A stretch of 64,000 nucleotides of DNA. It comes from Lachnospiraceae bacterium (GTDB taxonomy: Bacteria; Bacillota; Clostridia; Lachnospirales; Lachnospiraceae). The position numbers and the translations under genes were made by a program. Shown in pieces: positions 50,403 through 60,152 of this stretch (positions within the stretch are counted from its first letter, which is position 1; the number at the start of each line of letters is the position of its first letter). The notes beneath the pieces are model-generated. The model was not told the DNA's origin. It was given only the letters and a program-made list of their open reading frames with translations, and did no database searches. Location: the NCBI GenBank assembly GCA_017540605.1, contig JAFYAS010000040.1:56361-120360 (forward strand), given 5' to 3'.

Positions 50403-51761
50403 ATGGATTTGAAGGATAAGACAGTACTGGTAGCCGGTGCAGGAAAAAGCGGTGTGGATTCATCGAAACTTTTGCTTAGTCGTGGCGCAAGGGTAGTGCT
50501 GTTTGATGAAAAAACAAAGGAAACAGAAGATGAAGTGAAGGCTCGTGTTGCTAGTAAGGGCGAGCTTGATATATGGATCGGAGAGCTAAAAAAAGACAGG
50601 CTGTCTGAGATAGCATTTATGGTCATAAGTCCCGGAATAGCGGTTGACGCACCATTTACTGAGATCATAAGAGAAAAGAATATCCCTATCTGGAGTGAGA
50701 TAGAGCTTGCATTTACTCTTTCTGAAAGCAGAGAGATAGCGGCTATAACGGGAACAAACGGAAAGACTACAACTACAACCCTGGTAGGCGAGATTATGAA
50801 GGAATACAATTCCTCTACCTTCGTGGTTGGAAATATCGGAACGCCCTATACAAGCGTGGCAAATGATATTAAAAAGGAAAGCGCTGTGGTTGCGGAGATC
50901 AGCAGCTTTCAGCTTGAGACGATAATCGATTTTAAACCGAGAGTATCTGCAATATTGAACCTTACTCCCGATCATTTGGACAGACATTATACATTTGAGA
51001 ATTATGCAAATACAAAAAAGAAGATCACCATGAACCAGACATCATCTGAGGTATGTGTTCTGAATTATGATGATGAGCTTTGCAGGGAGTTTGCGGACAG
51101 CATTCCGGCAAGACCGCTTTTCTTCTCAAGGACACATGATCTTGAAGAGGGTGTGTACACAAGTGACGGATATATCGTCATAAGAGAAAATGGTAAAAAG
51201 CTCCCGGTGATTAAGCTTTCTGATATAAAGCTTTTGGGAACTCATAATATTGAAAATTATATGGCAGCGATCGCTATCGCATATTCTATGGATGTGCCCA
51301 TAGCAACTATTGAAAAGGTCTGCAAGGCATTTATGGGAGTAGAGCACAGAATAGAATATGTTCGCACTGTAAATGGAGTGGATTATTACAACGATTCCAA
51401 GGGAACCAATCCTGATGCAGCTATCAAGGCTGTTGAAGCTATGGTTAAGCCTGCTATACTGATAGGTGGTGGCTATGATAAGGGTTCTTCCTATGACGAA
51501 TGGGTAGAAAGCTTTGGCAAGAAGGTGAAGAAGCTTGTGCTCATAGGAAAGACTGCAGAAAAGATCGCGAAGTGCTGTGATGAGCATGATTTTAAGGATT
51601 ATGTTATGGCAGAAGATTTTGAAAGTGCGGTTAAGCTTTGTGCGGAGAGTGCAGAGGAAGGAGATTGTGTATTGCTTTCTCCTGCTTGTGCAAGCTGGGA
51701 TATGTTTAAGAGCTATGAGGAAAGAGGTAGGATCTTTAAGGATCTGGTAAATAAGCTGTAG
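50403..51761 (+). CDS. murD: UDP-N-acetylmuramoyl-L-alanine-D-glutamate ligase
   Basis: A 452-residue Mur ligase adding D-Glu to UDP-MurNAc-L-Ala. N-terminal Rossmann domain (VLVAGAGKSGVDSSKLL), central ATPase domain with AITGTNGKTTTTTLVGEI (P-loop), EISSFQLE and ILNLTPDHLDRH, and a C-terminal domain with YNDSKGTNPDAAIKAVEA and LIGGGYDKG. Starts 18 bp after mraY with GGAGG. Confidence 0.97.
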   Translation: MDLKDKTVLVAGAGKSGVDSSKLLLSRGARVVLFDEKTKETEDEVKARVASKGELDIWIGELKKDRLSEIAFMVISPGIAVDAPFTEIIREKNIPIWSEIELAFTLSESREIAAITGTNGKTTTTTLVGEIMKEYNSSTFVVGNIGTPYTSVANDIKKESAVVAEISSFQLETIIDFKPRVSAILNLTPDHLDRHYTFENYANTKKKITMNQTSSEVCVLNYDDELCREFADSIPARPLFFSRTHDLEEGVYTSDGYIVIRENGKKLPVIKLSDIKLLGTHNIENYMAAIAIAYSMDVPIATIEKVCKAFMGVEHRIEYVRTVNGVDYYNDSKGTNPDAAIKAVEAMVKPAILIGGGYDKGSSYDEWVESFGKKVKKLVLIGKTAEKIAKCCDEHDFKDYVMAEDFESAVKLCAESAEEGDCVLLSPACASWDMFKSYEERGRIFKDLVNKL

Positions 51762-51779
51762 AAAAAAGGTGACGAAACA

Positions 51780-52946
51780 GTGGCGACCCGAAGAAGACGG
51801 AGAGTAAAAAAGGATAAGGAGCATATAGGATTATTATATGTGGGAGATGGTTTTGATTATGTCCTTTTGTTTTTGGTACTCTTTTTGATCTGTTTCGGAC
51901 TTGTGATGGTTTACAGCTCAAGCTCCTATAAGGGGTATGTGGAATATAAGAATGCCGCGTATTTCTTCAATAAGCAATGGAAATTTGCTTTGGTAGGGCT
52001 TTTTATGATGATAGGTGTTTCGTTTATTGATTATAGAAACTATAGAAAGATCGCCAATCTTATTTATATAGGTATCGTAGGTGCGACCCTTGCTGTGCTT
52101 GTCATCGGAAGAGCCTCTCACGGAGCTACAAGATGGATTCAGATCGGGTCAATACAGTTCCAGCCCTCAGAGGTTGCAAAGCTTGGACTTTGTATATATG
52201 TGGCGGCTTATAGTGTGAACTTCAACAGGATACTTAAAAGAAAGGGCGCAAAAAATATTATTGTATCGCATTTTATGTTCGTTCTGCCTACGCTTTTGCC
52301 TATAGGTCTGATCGCAACAGAGAACCTTTCTACGGCTATTATCTGTATGGCCATAGTTATGGGAATATTGATAGTGCTTTCTCCTAAGTGGGTCATATTC
52401 GGCGTGCTTGCTGTGGTGGCTGCTGCAGGACTGTGGGCCTTCCTTGAGTTCTCAAAGAGCTACAGAATGGAGAGAATAGAGGTCTGGAAGAATATCGAGA
52501 CTCACGAAAAAGGATATCAGACCAGACAGGCGATGTACGCCATCGGTTCCGGCGGTCTCATGGGAAAGGGACTTGGCAGCAGTATTCAGAAAATGGGCTT
52601 CGTTCCGGAGGCTCACAATGATATGATCTTTTCAATCATTGTCGAGGAGCTTGGGATGTTCGGTGCAGTTTGCTTGATACTATTATTTGTTTTGATGATA
52701 TGGAGATTTATGCTCATTTGCACAAAGAGCGAGGATCTTTTTGGAGCTTTGATAGTTGTGGGGGTTCTTACCCATATAGCTGCACAGGTTTGGATCAATA
52801 TTGCCGTTGTGACCAATCTGATCCCTCCTACAGGTGTTACCCTGCCATTTATCAGTTACGGAGGTACATCCCTGATCATGTTGATGATCGAGATGGGAGT
52901 GGTGCTTTCCGTATCGAGACATACTGTTGAGGTAGGTGAGGCTTAA
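51780..52946 (+). CDS. ftsW: SEDS peptidoglycan polymerase FtsW/SpoVE
   Basis: A 388-residue polytopic membrane protein of the SEDS family (glycosyltransferase working with the class B PBP). GLVMVYSSSSYKG opening, GATRWIQIGSIQFQPSEVAKLG, YQTRQAMYAIGSGGLMGKGLGSS, VPEAHNDMIFSIIVEELG and GVTLPFISYGGTSL. A GTG start after AAAAAAGGTGACGAAACA; the N-terminus begins TRRRRRVKKDKEH (basic cytoplasmic). Its stop overlaps the ftsQ start (TAATG). Confidence 0.95.
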   Translation: MATRRRRRVKKDKEHIGLLYVGDGFDYVLLFLVLFLICFGLVMVYSSSSYKGYVEYKNAAYFFNKQWKFALVGLFMMIGVSFIDYRNYRKIANLIYIGIVGATLAVLVIGRASHGATRWIQIGSIQFQPSEVAKLGLCIYVAAYSVNFNRILKRKGAKNIIVSHFMFVLPTLLPIGLIATENLSTAIICMAIVMGILIVLSPKWVIFGVLAVVAAAGLWAFLEFSKSYRMERIEVWKNIETHEKGYQTRQAMYAIGSGGLMGKGLGSSIQKMGFVPEAHNDMIFSIIVEELGMFGAVCLILLFVLMIWRFMLICTKSEDLFGALIVVGVLTHIAAQVWINIAVVTNLIPPTGVTLPFISYGGTSLIMLMIEMGVVLSVSRHTVEVGEA

Positions 52947-53668
52947 TGAAAAAGATCCTGATCAGGATATTGATAATTCTTGCTGTTTTGGCGGCTATTC
53001 TTTGCGGTGTTGCTTATTATATTCTGACTGAGTTTAAGATCGAGGATATTGAGGTAGCGGGAAGTATTCATTATACTGATGACGAGATAAAACAATTTGT
53101 ACTGAATGATGAGTATTTTATAGACAATACACTGCTTTTAAATATAAAAAATAAATTTAAGCCTATGGAGGATATCCCTTTTATAGAAAAGATGGATATC
53201 GACTACCTTACCAAGAATTCAATGAGGATCACGGTGTATGAGAAGGCTATAGCCGGAAGCTTAAACTATATGAACCGGTATATTTATTTTGACAAGGATG
53301 GTATTGTGCTTGATACCTCGGCGACGAAGCTTGATGATATTCCCTGTATCTCAGGTATGTCATTTGACAGTGTGGTGCTTTACGAAAAGCTTCCTATCGA
53401 TGACGAAGATAGATTTATGCTTATATTGAAGCTTACACAGCTTATCACAAAATATAAGCTAAGAGTTGATGATATAAGATTTACAAGTAATGATGAGATC
53501 ATCATTTATGAAGGTGATATAAAGATATTACTTGGAAAGGGGGAGGATATTGAGGAGAAAATGGTTGATCTTGGAAGTATCTTAACAGAACTTAAGGACA
53601 AGAAGGGAACATTGGATCTTCGTGAGTTTACACGTGAAAAGGGGAGTGCAAGCTTTAAAAAGGAATGA
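52946..53668 (+). CDS. divIB: FtsQ/DivIB-type division protein
   Basis: A 240-residue bitopic protein: one helix near residues 7-29, then a POTRA domain (FKIEDIEVAGSIHYTDDEIK) and the beta domain (MRITVYEKAIAGSLNYMNRYIYFDKDGIVLDT). It stabilises FtsL and DivIC at the division site. One-nucleotide overlap with ftsW. murG and murB, usually between ftsW and divIB in Clostridia, are missing here. Confidence 0.88.
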   Translation: MKKILIRILIILAVLAAILCGVAYYILTEFKIEDIEVAGSIHYTDDEIKQFVLNDEYFIDNTLLLNIKNKFKPMEDIPFIEKMDIDYLTKNSMRITVYEKAIAGSLNYMNRYIYFDKDGIVLDTSATKLDDIPCISGMSFDSVVLYEKLPIDDEDRFMLILKLTQLITKYKLRVDDIRFTSNDEIIIYEGDIKILLGKGEDIEEKMVDLGSILTELKDKKGTLDLREFTREKGSASFKKE

Positions 53669-53703
53669 ATATAAGTGTTTTATAAAAAAACATCAAATTT
53701 TTG

Positions 53704-53732
53704 TTGAAATTTATGTAGTTTCAGTATATGAT
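53704..53732 (+). promoter_or_regulatory. ftsZ promoter
   Basis: TTGAAA at 53704-53709, 17-nt spacer, TATGAT at 53727-53732; ftsZ begins 63 bp downstream after AAAGGAGG. Allows ftsZ expression separate from the upstream cluster. Confidence 0.7.
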
Positions 53733-53795
53733 ATAAGGGTTAAAGTGTAATAATAGGTAAATTATGAATGTTAAAGTATAAAGGAGGAAGTAACC

Positions 53796-55136
53796 GTGTT
53801 TGAATTAAGACCAGAAGAAGACAAGACCCCTGCTAAGATATTAGTCATCGGCGTAGGTGGAGCAGGTAACAATGCGGTCAACCGAATGGTTGATGAGAAT
53901 GTTGAGGGGGTAGAGCTTGTTGCAGTCAACACTGATAAGCAGGCCTTGTCCTTAAGTAAAGCCAACACGAAGATCCAGATCGGTGAGAAACTCACCAAGG
54001 GTCTCGGCGCAGGCGCAAAGCCTGAGGTTGGTGCTCAAGCGGTTGAAGAAAATAGAGAGGAAATAGTAGACCTTGTAAAGGATGCTGATATGGTATTCGT
54101 TACTTGTGGTATGGGTGGTGGAACCGGTACAGGTGCTGCTCCTGTTGTTGCTGAGATAGCAAGAAGCCAGGGCATACTCGTTGTCGGTGTTGTTACAAAG
54201 CCTTTCCGTTTTGAAGGAAAGCCCCGTATGAACAATGCGATATCAGGTATCGAGAAGTTGAAGGAAAATGTTGATACACTTATCGTTATCCCCAATGACA
54301 AGCTCCTTCAGATTTGCGACAAGAGAACATCAATCCCCGATGCTTTGAAGAAGGCTGACGAGGTTCTTCAGCAGGGTGTACAGGGCGTGACAGATCTTAT
54401 CAGCAAGCCCGGTCTTATCAACCTTGACTTTGCTGATATCAATACAGTAATGCGCAACAAAGGTATCGCACATATCGGTATCGGACGCGCTTCAGGAGAG
54501 AATCAGGCACTTGAGGCTATCAAGGAGGCTATGGAGAGTCCCCTTCTTGAGACAACGGTTTCCGGTGCTACAGATATCATTGTTAACTTCTCAGGTAATG
54601 TTGGTATTCAGGATACAGACGAGTCTATCGGATACCTTCAGGAGGTCGCAGGTCCCGATGTCAATATCATCTTCGGTACCGTTGACAATGACGCTATCGG
54701 TGATGAGATCAGTATCACCATTATCGCAACAGGTATTGAGTCCAATGAGAAAAAGCTTCAGAGACCTACAGGAAGTATGCTCTTCAATACATCACAGAGC
54801 GTTAAGCCTTCTACAGCAGGCGGCGTAGCACCTGCAGCTACACCTGCAGCGGCAACACAGACTGCACCCGCAGCAAGCTTTGGGCATCCTCAGCCTCAGG
54901 TACAGCCTCAGGCAGCAGCAACACCTCAGTTTGCAGCACAGCCTCAGCCTGCCCCTGCACCTGCACCCGCACCTCAGCCTTCGGGCATGTCAGTGCCTTC
55001 ATTCTTAGGCGGTGGCTCTAAGCATCAGGCAACACCTGCAGCAACAGCTACTACACCTGCACCTGCAGCAAGACCTGCATCAAAGCCTGTCAATGAGAGT
55101 GCAATAAAGATACCTGAGTTTCTTAGAAGAAAGTAA
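53796..55136 (+). CDS. ftsZ: Cell-division GTPase FtsZ
   Basis: A 446-residue tubulin-like GTPase that forms the Z ring. [24 protein letters not shown], the tubulin signature [14 protein letters not shown] and [11 protein letters not shown] (T7 region variants) are normal. After the core (~residue 320) comes an unusually biased ~105-residue linker made of Ala, Pro, Gln and Thr (short tandem [18 protein letters not shown]). The conserved C-terminal peptide [10 protein letters not shown] binds FtsA/SepF. GTG start. Confidence 0.97.
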   Translation: MFELRPEEDKTPAKILVIGVGGAGNNAVNRMVDENVEGVELVAVNTDKQALSLSKANTKIQIGEKLTKGLGAGAKPEVGAQAVEENREEIVDLVKDADMVFVTCGMGGGTGTGAAPVVAEIARSQGILVVGVVTKPFRFEGKPRMNNAISGIEKLKENVDTLIVIPNDKLLQICDKRTSIPDALKKADEVLQQGVQGVTDLISKPGLINLDFADINTVMRNKGIAHIGIGRASGENQALEAIKEAMESPLLETTVSGATDIIVNFSGNVGIQDTDESIGYLQEVAGPDVNIIFGTVDNDAIGDEISITIIATGIESNEKKLQRPTGSMLFNTSQSVKPSTAGGVAPAATPAAATQTAPAASFGHPQPQVQPQAAATPQFAAQPQPAPAPAPAPQPSGMSVPSFLGGGSKHQATPAATATTPAPAARPASKPVNESAIKIPEFLRRK

Positions 55137-55172
55137 TGTAACTGGAAGCAGCGAAGGTGCTGAACAGTTACA
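55137..55172 (+). terminator. Hairpin after ftsZ
   Basis: TGTAACTG pairs with CAGTTACA, with an inner AGCAGC / GTGCT stem. No T-run, so read-through to the carrier-protein gene is likely. Confidence 0.4.
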
Positions 55173-55199
55173 AAGTAATGTAAGGAGTACACGATAAAG

Positions 55200-55427
55200 A
55201 TGGACGAGTTATTAGAGATTTTGGAGGAGCTTCACTCAGATATAGATTTTGAGGTGGAGGACAGATTGGTTGATGACAAGATTCTTGATTCATTCGACCT
55301 TGTAACACTTGTTACCGAGCTTGGAGATCAGTTCGATATCGAGATCACTGCAAAGGATTTCATTCCTGAGAACTTCAATTCCGCAGCTGCTATGTGGGCT
55401 ATGATCCAGAGATTGATGGAAGAGTAA
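55200..55427 (+). CDS. dltC: DltC-like D-alanyl carrier protein / acyl carrier protein
   Basis: A 75-residue carrier protein: MDELLEILEELHSDIDFEVE, then the phosphopantetheine site ILDSFDLVTLVTELGDQFDI (Ser in DSFD, the DltC form rather than DSLD of fatty-acid ACP) and ITAKDFIPENFNSAAAMWAMI. It is probably the partner of the DltA-like ligase at 10577, although 43 kb away and placed after ftsZ. AAGGAG start site; own terminator. An alternative is a carrier for another amino-acid or acyl ligase. Confidence 0.8.
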   Translation: MDELLEILEELHSDIDFEVEDRLVDDKILDSFDLVTLVTELGDQFDIEITAKDFIPENFNSAAAMWAMIQRLMEE

Positions 55428-55451
55428 TATCGGTATTTTACGAGAAATTAT

Positions 55452-55500
55452 ATACCCCTTGAAGTGTATTTAAAAAAATACATTTCCGGGGGTATTTTTA
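55452..55500 (+). terminator. Intrinsic terminator
   Basis: ATACCCC...GGGGTAT base, with inner TGTATTT / AATACA stem, then TTTTTAT. Confidence 0.8.
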
Positions 55501-55611
55501 TATTTACAAATTCCGAAGTCGTATGCTATATTCTATTCGAGCGATATCCGTAGGTACGGAATGGCATCAGTTGAAAATGCGCTGTTACTCACTTTTAAAG
55601 GGGGTGATGGC

Positions 55612-56460
55612 ATGAGGTTGGGCATAATAGGAGCCGGTAAAGCAGGCGTTTCGCTTGGCAGGTATCTACCGAGAGCATCGGAGATAACCTTAACCGGATT
55701 TTTGAGCAGAACCGAAAAAAGCGCTGTGGAAGGCGCTGACTTTACGAACAGTAGGGTCTATACTTCCATCAATGAAATGGTTTCTGATAATGATATCATA
55801 CTTATTGCAACACCCGACGGCGAGATAGCCGGTGTATGGGAGAGGATAAGAGGATGTCTTGACGGAACAAAGGAAATGATCATAGGTCACTTAAGTGGCG
55901 CACTTTCATCTGAGCTATTTTCTGATAAAGACTATCCGTATATTCACGGAATATCTATTCATCCTGTTTACGCATTTAGCGACAGATTTTCAAGCTATGA
56001 AAAACTAAATACAGCATTTTTTACTCTTGAGGGCGATCCTTATGCCGTGACATTTTGGAAAAAGACTTTAACTGAGCTAGGCAACAAGACTGCTACAGTT
56101 GAGGCATCAAAAAAGGTTAAATATCATGCCGCCTGCTCTATGGCGAGCAATCATTTGTTGGGACTGATATCAAAGTGTGTCGGACTTCTTTGTGATTGTG
56201 GCTTTGATGAAACTTCCGCATATACGATGCTTGAACCTTTGGTAAAAAACAATGTGAATGGAGCGTTTTTAACCGGGGTCACAAACGCATTAACAGGCCC
56301 TATCGAGAGAAATGATCTGGATACGGTTAAAAAGCATCTTCAGGTTTTAGGAGATGACGAGACCTTATATAAGGAGCTTGGCAAGGCTGTTTTAAGTATT
56401 GCCGAAACAAAGCATGAGGATATTGATTATCAGAAAGTGAGGAATCTACTATGGCAGTGA
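55612..56460 (+). CDS. panG: PanG-like ketopantoate reductase (Rossmann, DUF2520)
   Basis: A 282-residue protein with an N-terminal NAD(P)-binding fold ([17 protein letters not shown]) and a helical DUF2520 C-terminal domain ([50 protein letters not shown]). Proteins of this architecture include PanG, the alternative to PanE that reduces ketopantoate to pantoate. The place directly before panB (10-nt overlap) and panC supports this. An upstream ATG at 55561 adds 17 residues without the fold; GGGGGTG favours 55612. Assignment by family plus context. Confidence 0.75.
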   Translation: MRLGIIGAGKAGVSLGRYLPRASEITLTGFLSRTEKSAVEGADFTNSRVYTSINEMVSDNDIILIATPDGEIAGVWERIRGCLDGTKEMIIGHLSGALSSELFSDKDYPYIHGISIHPVYAFSDRFSSYEKLNTAFFTLEGDPYAVTFWKKTLTELGNKTATVEASKKVKYHAACSMASNHLLGLISKCVGLLCDCGFDETSAYTMLEPLVKNNVNGAFLTGVTNALTGPIERNDLDTVKKHLQVLGDDETLYKELGKAVLSIAETKHEDIDYQKVRNLLWQ

Positions 56461-57278
56461 CAGTTACTACATTCAAGAAGGCAAAGGAAGAGGGAAGAAA
56501 GCTTACCATGCTTACCGCCTATGACTATTCTACGGCAAAGCTTATAGACGGTGCAGGTATCGATTCCATATTGGTAGGAGATTCCCTTGGCAACGTAATG
56601 CTTGGTTATGAAAACACGGTTCCTGTGACTATGGAGGATATGATACATCATGGAGCGGCGGTAAGTCGTGGTGCGAAGAATGCACTTGTTGTTATCGATA
56701 TGCCTTTTATGTCATATCAGACCGGAAAGTATGATGCATTGGTAAATGCGGGACGCCTGATGAAGGAAGGCGGAGCCAATGCGGTAAAGCTTGAGGGCGG
56801 CGTGGAGATAAAGGATACGATCAAAGCGATAGTTGACGCAGGTATTCCTGTATGCGCCCATATTGGCCTTACGCCTCAGAGCATCAATGCCTTTGGCGGA
56901 TTCAAGGTTCAGGGTAAGACTGAGGCGGCAGCGAAGAAGCTTTTAGAGGATGCTTATGCTGTTCAAGAGGCCGGTGCATTTGCAGTTGTGCTTGAGGCTG
57001 TTCCCGCAAAGCTTGCGACACTGGTTACAAAGAAGCTTGACATTCCTACCATAGGAATCGGAGCAGGCAATGAGACTGATGGACAGGTGCTTGTTTATGC
57101 GGATATGCTTGGCATGTTCTCGGATTTTGTTCCAAAGTTTGTAAAGCGTTTTGCAAATGTTGGAGATGTAATGACAGAAGCATTCAAGGCATATAAGGAT
57201 GAGGTGGAAAGCGGAGCTTTTCCTGCTGAGAAGAATACCTATGCTATTGAAGATGATGTGATAGAGAAATTATATTAA
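56451..57278 (+). CDS. panB: 3-methyl-2-oxobutanoate hydroxymethyltransferase
   Basis: Makes ketopantoate from alpha-ketoisovalerate and methylene-THF. A 275-residue TIM-barrel protein: [76 protein letters not shown] and [15 protein letters not shown]. Overlaps panG by 10 nt and precedes panC by 17 nt. Confidence 0.97.
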   Translation: MAVTVTTFKKAKEEGRKLTMLTAYDYSTAKLIDGAGIDSILVGDSLGNVMLGYENTVPVTMEDMIHHGAAVSRGAKNALVVIDMPFMSYQTGKYDALVNAGRLMKEGGANAVKLEGGVEIKDTIKAIVDAGIPVCAHIGLTPQSINAFGGFKVQGKTEAAAKKLLEDAYAVQEAGAFAVVLEAVPAKLATLVTKKLDIPTIGIGAGNETDGQVLVYADMLGMFSDFVPKFVKRFANVGDVMTEAFKAYKDEVESGAFPAEKNTYAIEDDVIEKLY

Positions 57279-57295
57279 GAAAAGGAGATAAGAAA

Positions 57296-58135
57296 ATGCA
57301 GGTAGTACACACAATAAAAGAGGTAAGAGAGACTGTTAAGGAGTGGAGAAAGGAAGGACTTTCAGTAGCGCTTGTTCCCACTATGGGATATCTTCATGAG
57401 GGACATTTGAGTCTTATGAAGGCTGCAAAGGCTGGAAATGATAAGGTGGTAGTCAGTGTATTTGTAAATCCCACTCAGTTCGGACCTAATGAGGATTTTG
57501 AAAGTTATCCCAGAGACCTTGACAGAGACGCTTCTCTTTGTGAAAATGTAGGAGTGGATCTGGTATTCAACCCCGAACCCTCTGAAATGTATCATGATGA
57601 TTTCTCAAGCTTTGTGGATATGAATACCCTGACAGGCAATCTTTGCGGAAAGACAAGACCTATACATTTTAGAGGTGTCTGCACGGTTGTATCAAAGCTT
57701 TTTCATATCGTAAAGCCTGATAGAGCATACTTTGGACAGAAGGATGCGCAGCAGCTTCTTGTTATCAAGCATATGGTAGAGGATCTCAATGAGGACATAG
57801 AGATCGTGGGCTGCCCCATCGTGAGAGAAGAGGATGGACTTGCAAAGAGCTCAAGAAATACCTATCTTTCACCTGAGGAAAGACAGGCAGCTCTTGTTCT
57901 TTCAAAGGCAGTATTTGCAGGCGAGAAGCTTGTAAAGGAAGGCGAGAAGGATGCAAACAAGGTCCTTTCAGAGATGAGAGCCATCATCGAGTCAGAACCC
58001 CTGGCAAAGATCGATTACGTACAGATGGTATCACAGAAGAATATCGAGGATGTAGAAGTCATCGATGGACCTGTACTCTGCGCAATGGCGGTATATATTG
58101 GAAAGACACGACTTATTGACAACTTTATGATATAA
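57296..58135 (+). CDS. panC: Pantothenate synthetase
   Basis: Joins pantoate and beta-alanine with ATP. A 279-residue protein with PTMGYLHEGHLSLMKAAK (HxGH), SVFVNPTQFGPNEDFESYPR, VDLVFNPEPSEMY, GVCTVVSKLFHIVKPD, FGQKDAQQL and LAKSSRNTYLSPEER (KMSKS-like). Its stop codon lies inside the outer arm of structured repeat C. No panD is seen in the window. Confidence 0.97.
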   Translation: MQVVHTIKEVRETVKEWRKEGLSVALVPTMGYLHEGHLSLMKAAKAGNDKVVVSVFVNPTQFGPNEDFESYPRDLDRDASLCENVGVDLVFNPEPSEMYHDDFSSFVDMNTLTGNLCGKTRPIHFRGVCTVVSKLFHIVKPDRAYFGQKDAQQLLVIKHMVEDLNEDIEIVGCPIVREEDGLAKSSRNTYLSPEERQAALVLSKAVFAGEKLVKEGEKDANKVLSEMRAIIESEPLAKIDYVQMVSQKNIEDVEVIDGPVLCAMAVYIGKTRLIDNFMI

Positions 58136-58412
58136 GGAGATCAAGGTATATCAGTCTTTGTGCTTGCACAAAAGACTGATATACTTTGAGATCCGCAACA
58201 AAATGAGGATGGAGCGCTTTATGAAGTAAAGCGCGGGAATCCGAATTTTGTAGGATTGCGAGAGCACGAAGTGCGAAGCAATCCGTATATCATAAAGAAT
58301 GGAAGGTATAAGAAAATGAGGATGGAGCGCTTTATGAAGTAAAGCGCGGGAATCCGAATTTTGTAGGATTGCGAGAGCACGAAGTGCGAAGCAATCCGTA
58401 TATCATAAAGAA
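58123..58412. repeat. Gene-end structured repeat, copy C with 100-bp tandem duplicate
   Basis: Outer arms CTTTATGATATA (58123-58134, covering the panC stop) and TATATCATAAAG (58286-58297, repeated at 58399-58410). Inner hairpin 58136-58194 has the base GGAGATCAAGG / CTTTGAGATCC and a long variable stem. Then a GCGCTTTA / TAAAGCGC hairpin with TGAAG loop, and GGATTGC / GCAATCC around GCAC-GAA-GTGC. The 100 bases 58200-58299 recur exactly at 58313-58412 (period 113). Confidence 0.85.
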
Positions 58413-58427
58413 AACGGAGGAGAAAAC

Positions 58428-59642
58428 ATGCTAAAAGGAAAAACCATTGTACTTGGCGTCACCGGCTCGATCGCAGCATACAAGATCGCGGATCTTGCAA
58501 GCGCGCTTATAAAGCTACATGCAGATGTTCAGGTGATCATGACAGCCAATGCCACCAATTTCATAAATCCCATCACATTTGAAACTCTGACAGGCAATAA
58601 ATGCCTTGTAGATACATTTGACAGGAATTTTAATTACAGTGTTGAGCATGTTGCTCTCGCTAAAAGAGCTGATGTATTCATGATAGCTCCCGCCACAGCC
58701 AATGTGATCGGAAAGCTTGCTCACGGTATAGCTGATGATATGCTTACTACAACAGCTCTTGCCTGTGGTGGTCGCGGCAATAATACTGGGGATTTCTGTA
58801 GCATGATAGTCGCTCCTGCCATGAATACCAATATGTATTGCAACACTGTAGTAAGGAATAATCTGGCAATGCTAAAAGAGCTTGGTTATGAGATTTGTGA
58901 GCCTGATACAGGAAGACTTGCCTGTGGTGATACAGGAAAAGGAAAGCTTCCCCCTGTTGATGAGCTTTTGGCATATATCCTTAAGGCGTGCTCGCATAAG
59001 AAGGATCTTGAAGGAAAGAAGGTTCTTATCACTGCGGGAGCAACTATGGAGGCCATAGATCCTGTGAGATTCATCACCAATCATTCCACCGGAAGGATGG
59101 GTGTAGCTCTTTCAGAGGCAGCCATAAGAAGAGGAGCAAAGGTTACCCTTGTAGCGGGACATATGGAGGTATTACCTCCTTACTTTGTTGATGTGGTAAA
59201 AGTAGCATCCGCAGAAGAAATGTATGAGGAAGTGACAAAAAGGCAGGCTGAAACGGATATCATCATCAAGGCTGCGGCGGTAGCTGATTATACTCCCATA
59301 GAAGTAGCTTCCGAAAAGGTCAAGAAGTCAGATGGTGACATGAGTATTGCATTAAAGCGCACCAAGGATATTTTGGGATACCTCGGAGAACACAAAAAAG
59401 ACGGTCAGGTGATTGTGGGCTTCTCTATGGAGACCGAGAATATGCTTGAGAACTCGAAGAAAAAGCTTGCAAAAAAGAATGCGGATATGATCGTTGCCAA
59501 CAACCTGAAAACTGAAGGTGCAGGTTTCGGAGTTGATACCAATGTTGTCACTATCATCACGCAGGATGATGTCAAAGAGCTTCCTAAGATGAGCAAGGCA
59601 GAGGTGGCTGATGCGATTTTTGATGCTTTGATTGAATTCTAA
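58428..59642 (+). CDS. coaBC: Bifunctional CoaBC (phosphopantothenoylcysteine synthetase/decarboxylase)
   Basis: A 404-residue fusion enzyme of CoA synthesis. N-terminal FMN-dependent decarboxylase (CoaC): VTGSIAAYKIADLAS, TNFINPITFETLTGN, VALAKRADVFMIAPATANVIGKLAHGIADD and the substrate Cys/His region. C-terminal synthetase (CoaB): LITAGATMEAIDPVRFITNHSTGRMG, KAAAVADYTP and ADMIVANNL. It follows the pan genes, separated by structured repeat C, so pantothenate synthesis and use are grouped. Confidence 0.96.
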   Translation: MLKGKTIVLGVTGSIAAYKIADLASALIKLHADVQVIMTANATNFINPITFETLTGNKCLVDTFDRNFNYSVEHVALAKRADVFMIAPATANVIGKLAHGIADDMLTTTALACGGRGNNTGDFCSMIVAPAMNTNMYCNTVVRNNLAMLKELGYEICEPDTGRLACGDTGKGKLPPVDELLAYILKACSHKKDLEGKKVLITAGATMEAIDPVRFITNHSTGRMGVALSEAAIRRGAKVTLVAGHMEVLPPYFVDVVKVASAEEMYEEVTKRQAETDIIIKAAAVADYTPIEVASEKVKKSDGDMSIALKRTKDILGYLGEHKKDGQVIVGFSMETENMLENSKKKLAKKNADMIVANNLKTEGAGFGVDTNVVTIITQDDVKELPKMSKAEVADAIFDALIEF

Positions 59643-59657
59643 GATCAGAGGTGCGAC

Positions 59658-60152
59658 ATGGATGTGGAAAGTATCAGTAAAAGATATTTAGAGATCGTAA
59701 ATAAGCTTATAGAAAAAAAGCTGACCGTAAGTCTGATGGAAAGCTGCACCGGTGGACTTATCGCTTCTTTTATCACAGATAACGAAGGCTCTTCATCAAT
59801 TTTCAAGGGAAGCTTCGTAACCTATTCAAATGAGGCAAAGATAAAACAGGGTGTACCCTCTGACGTGATTGAAACATATTCTGTCTATTCAAAGGAGACC
59901 GCGAAGGCTATGGCCGGTGCCTGTAAAAGTACATATAGTTCTGATATCGGCATAGGTGTCACCGGTACCTTCGGTAATACGGATCCGGCAAACCCTGATG
60001 CATCGGTTCCCGGACAGGTGTATTATGCAATAGACTATGAGGGTCAGTGTCAAGCATTTCTTGCAGAACTACCGATAAACAGAACAAGGAAGGATCATAA
60101 GCTTTTGATAGCTGATATGATCGCTCAAAAGCTAAAAGGCCTTATTTACTAA
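59658..60152 (+). CDS. pncC: Nicotinamide-nucleotide amidase PncC (CinA C-terminal type)
   Basis: A 164-residue protein equal to the C-terminal domain of CinA, which deamidates NMN to nicotinate mononucleotide. SLMESCTGGLIASFITDNEGSSS, FKGSFVTYSNEAKI, YSKETAKAMA, GIGVTGTFG...PDASVPGQVYYAI. It lacks the N-terminal molybdopterin-like domain. 15 nt after coaBC; co-transcription of cofactor genes is plausible. Confidence 0.92.
   Translation: MDVESISKRYLEIVNKLIEKKLTVSLMESCTGGLIASFITDNEGSSSIFKGSFVTYSNEAKIKQGVPSDVIETYSVYSKETAKAMAGACKSTYSSDIGIGVTGTFGNTDPANPDASVPGQVYYAIDYEGQCQAFLAELPINRTRKDHKLLIADMIAQKLKGLIY

Noticed and set aside
58200..58412. MITE or CRISPR-like repeat
   Set aside because: Two copies only, with identical intervening structure; ends are matched to the panC gene end rather than to a transposon.
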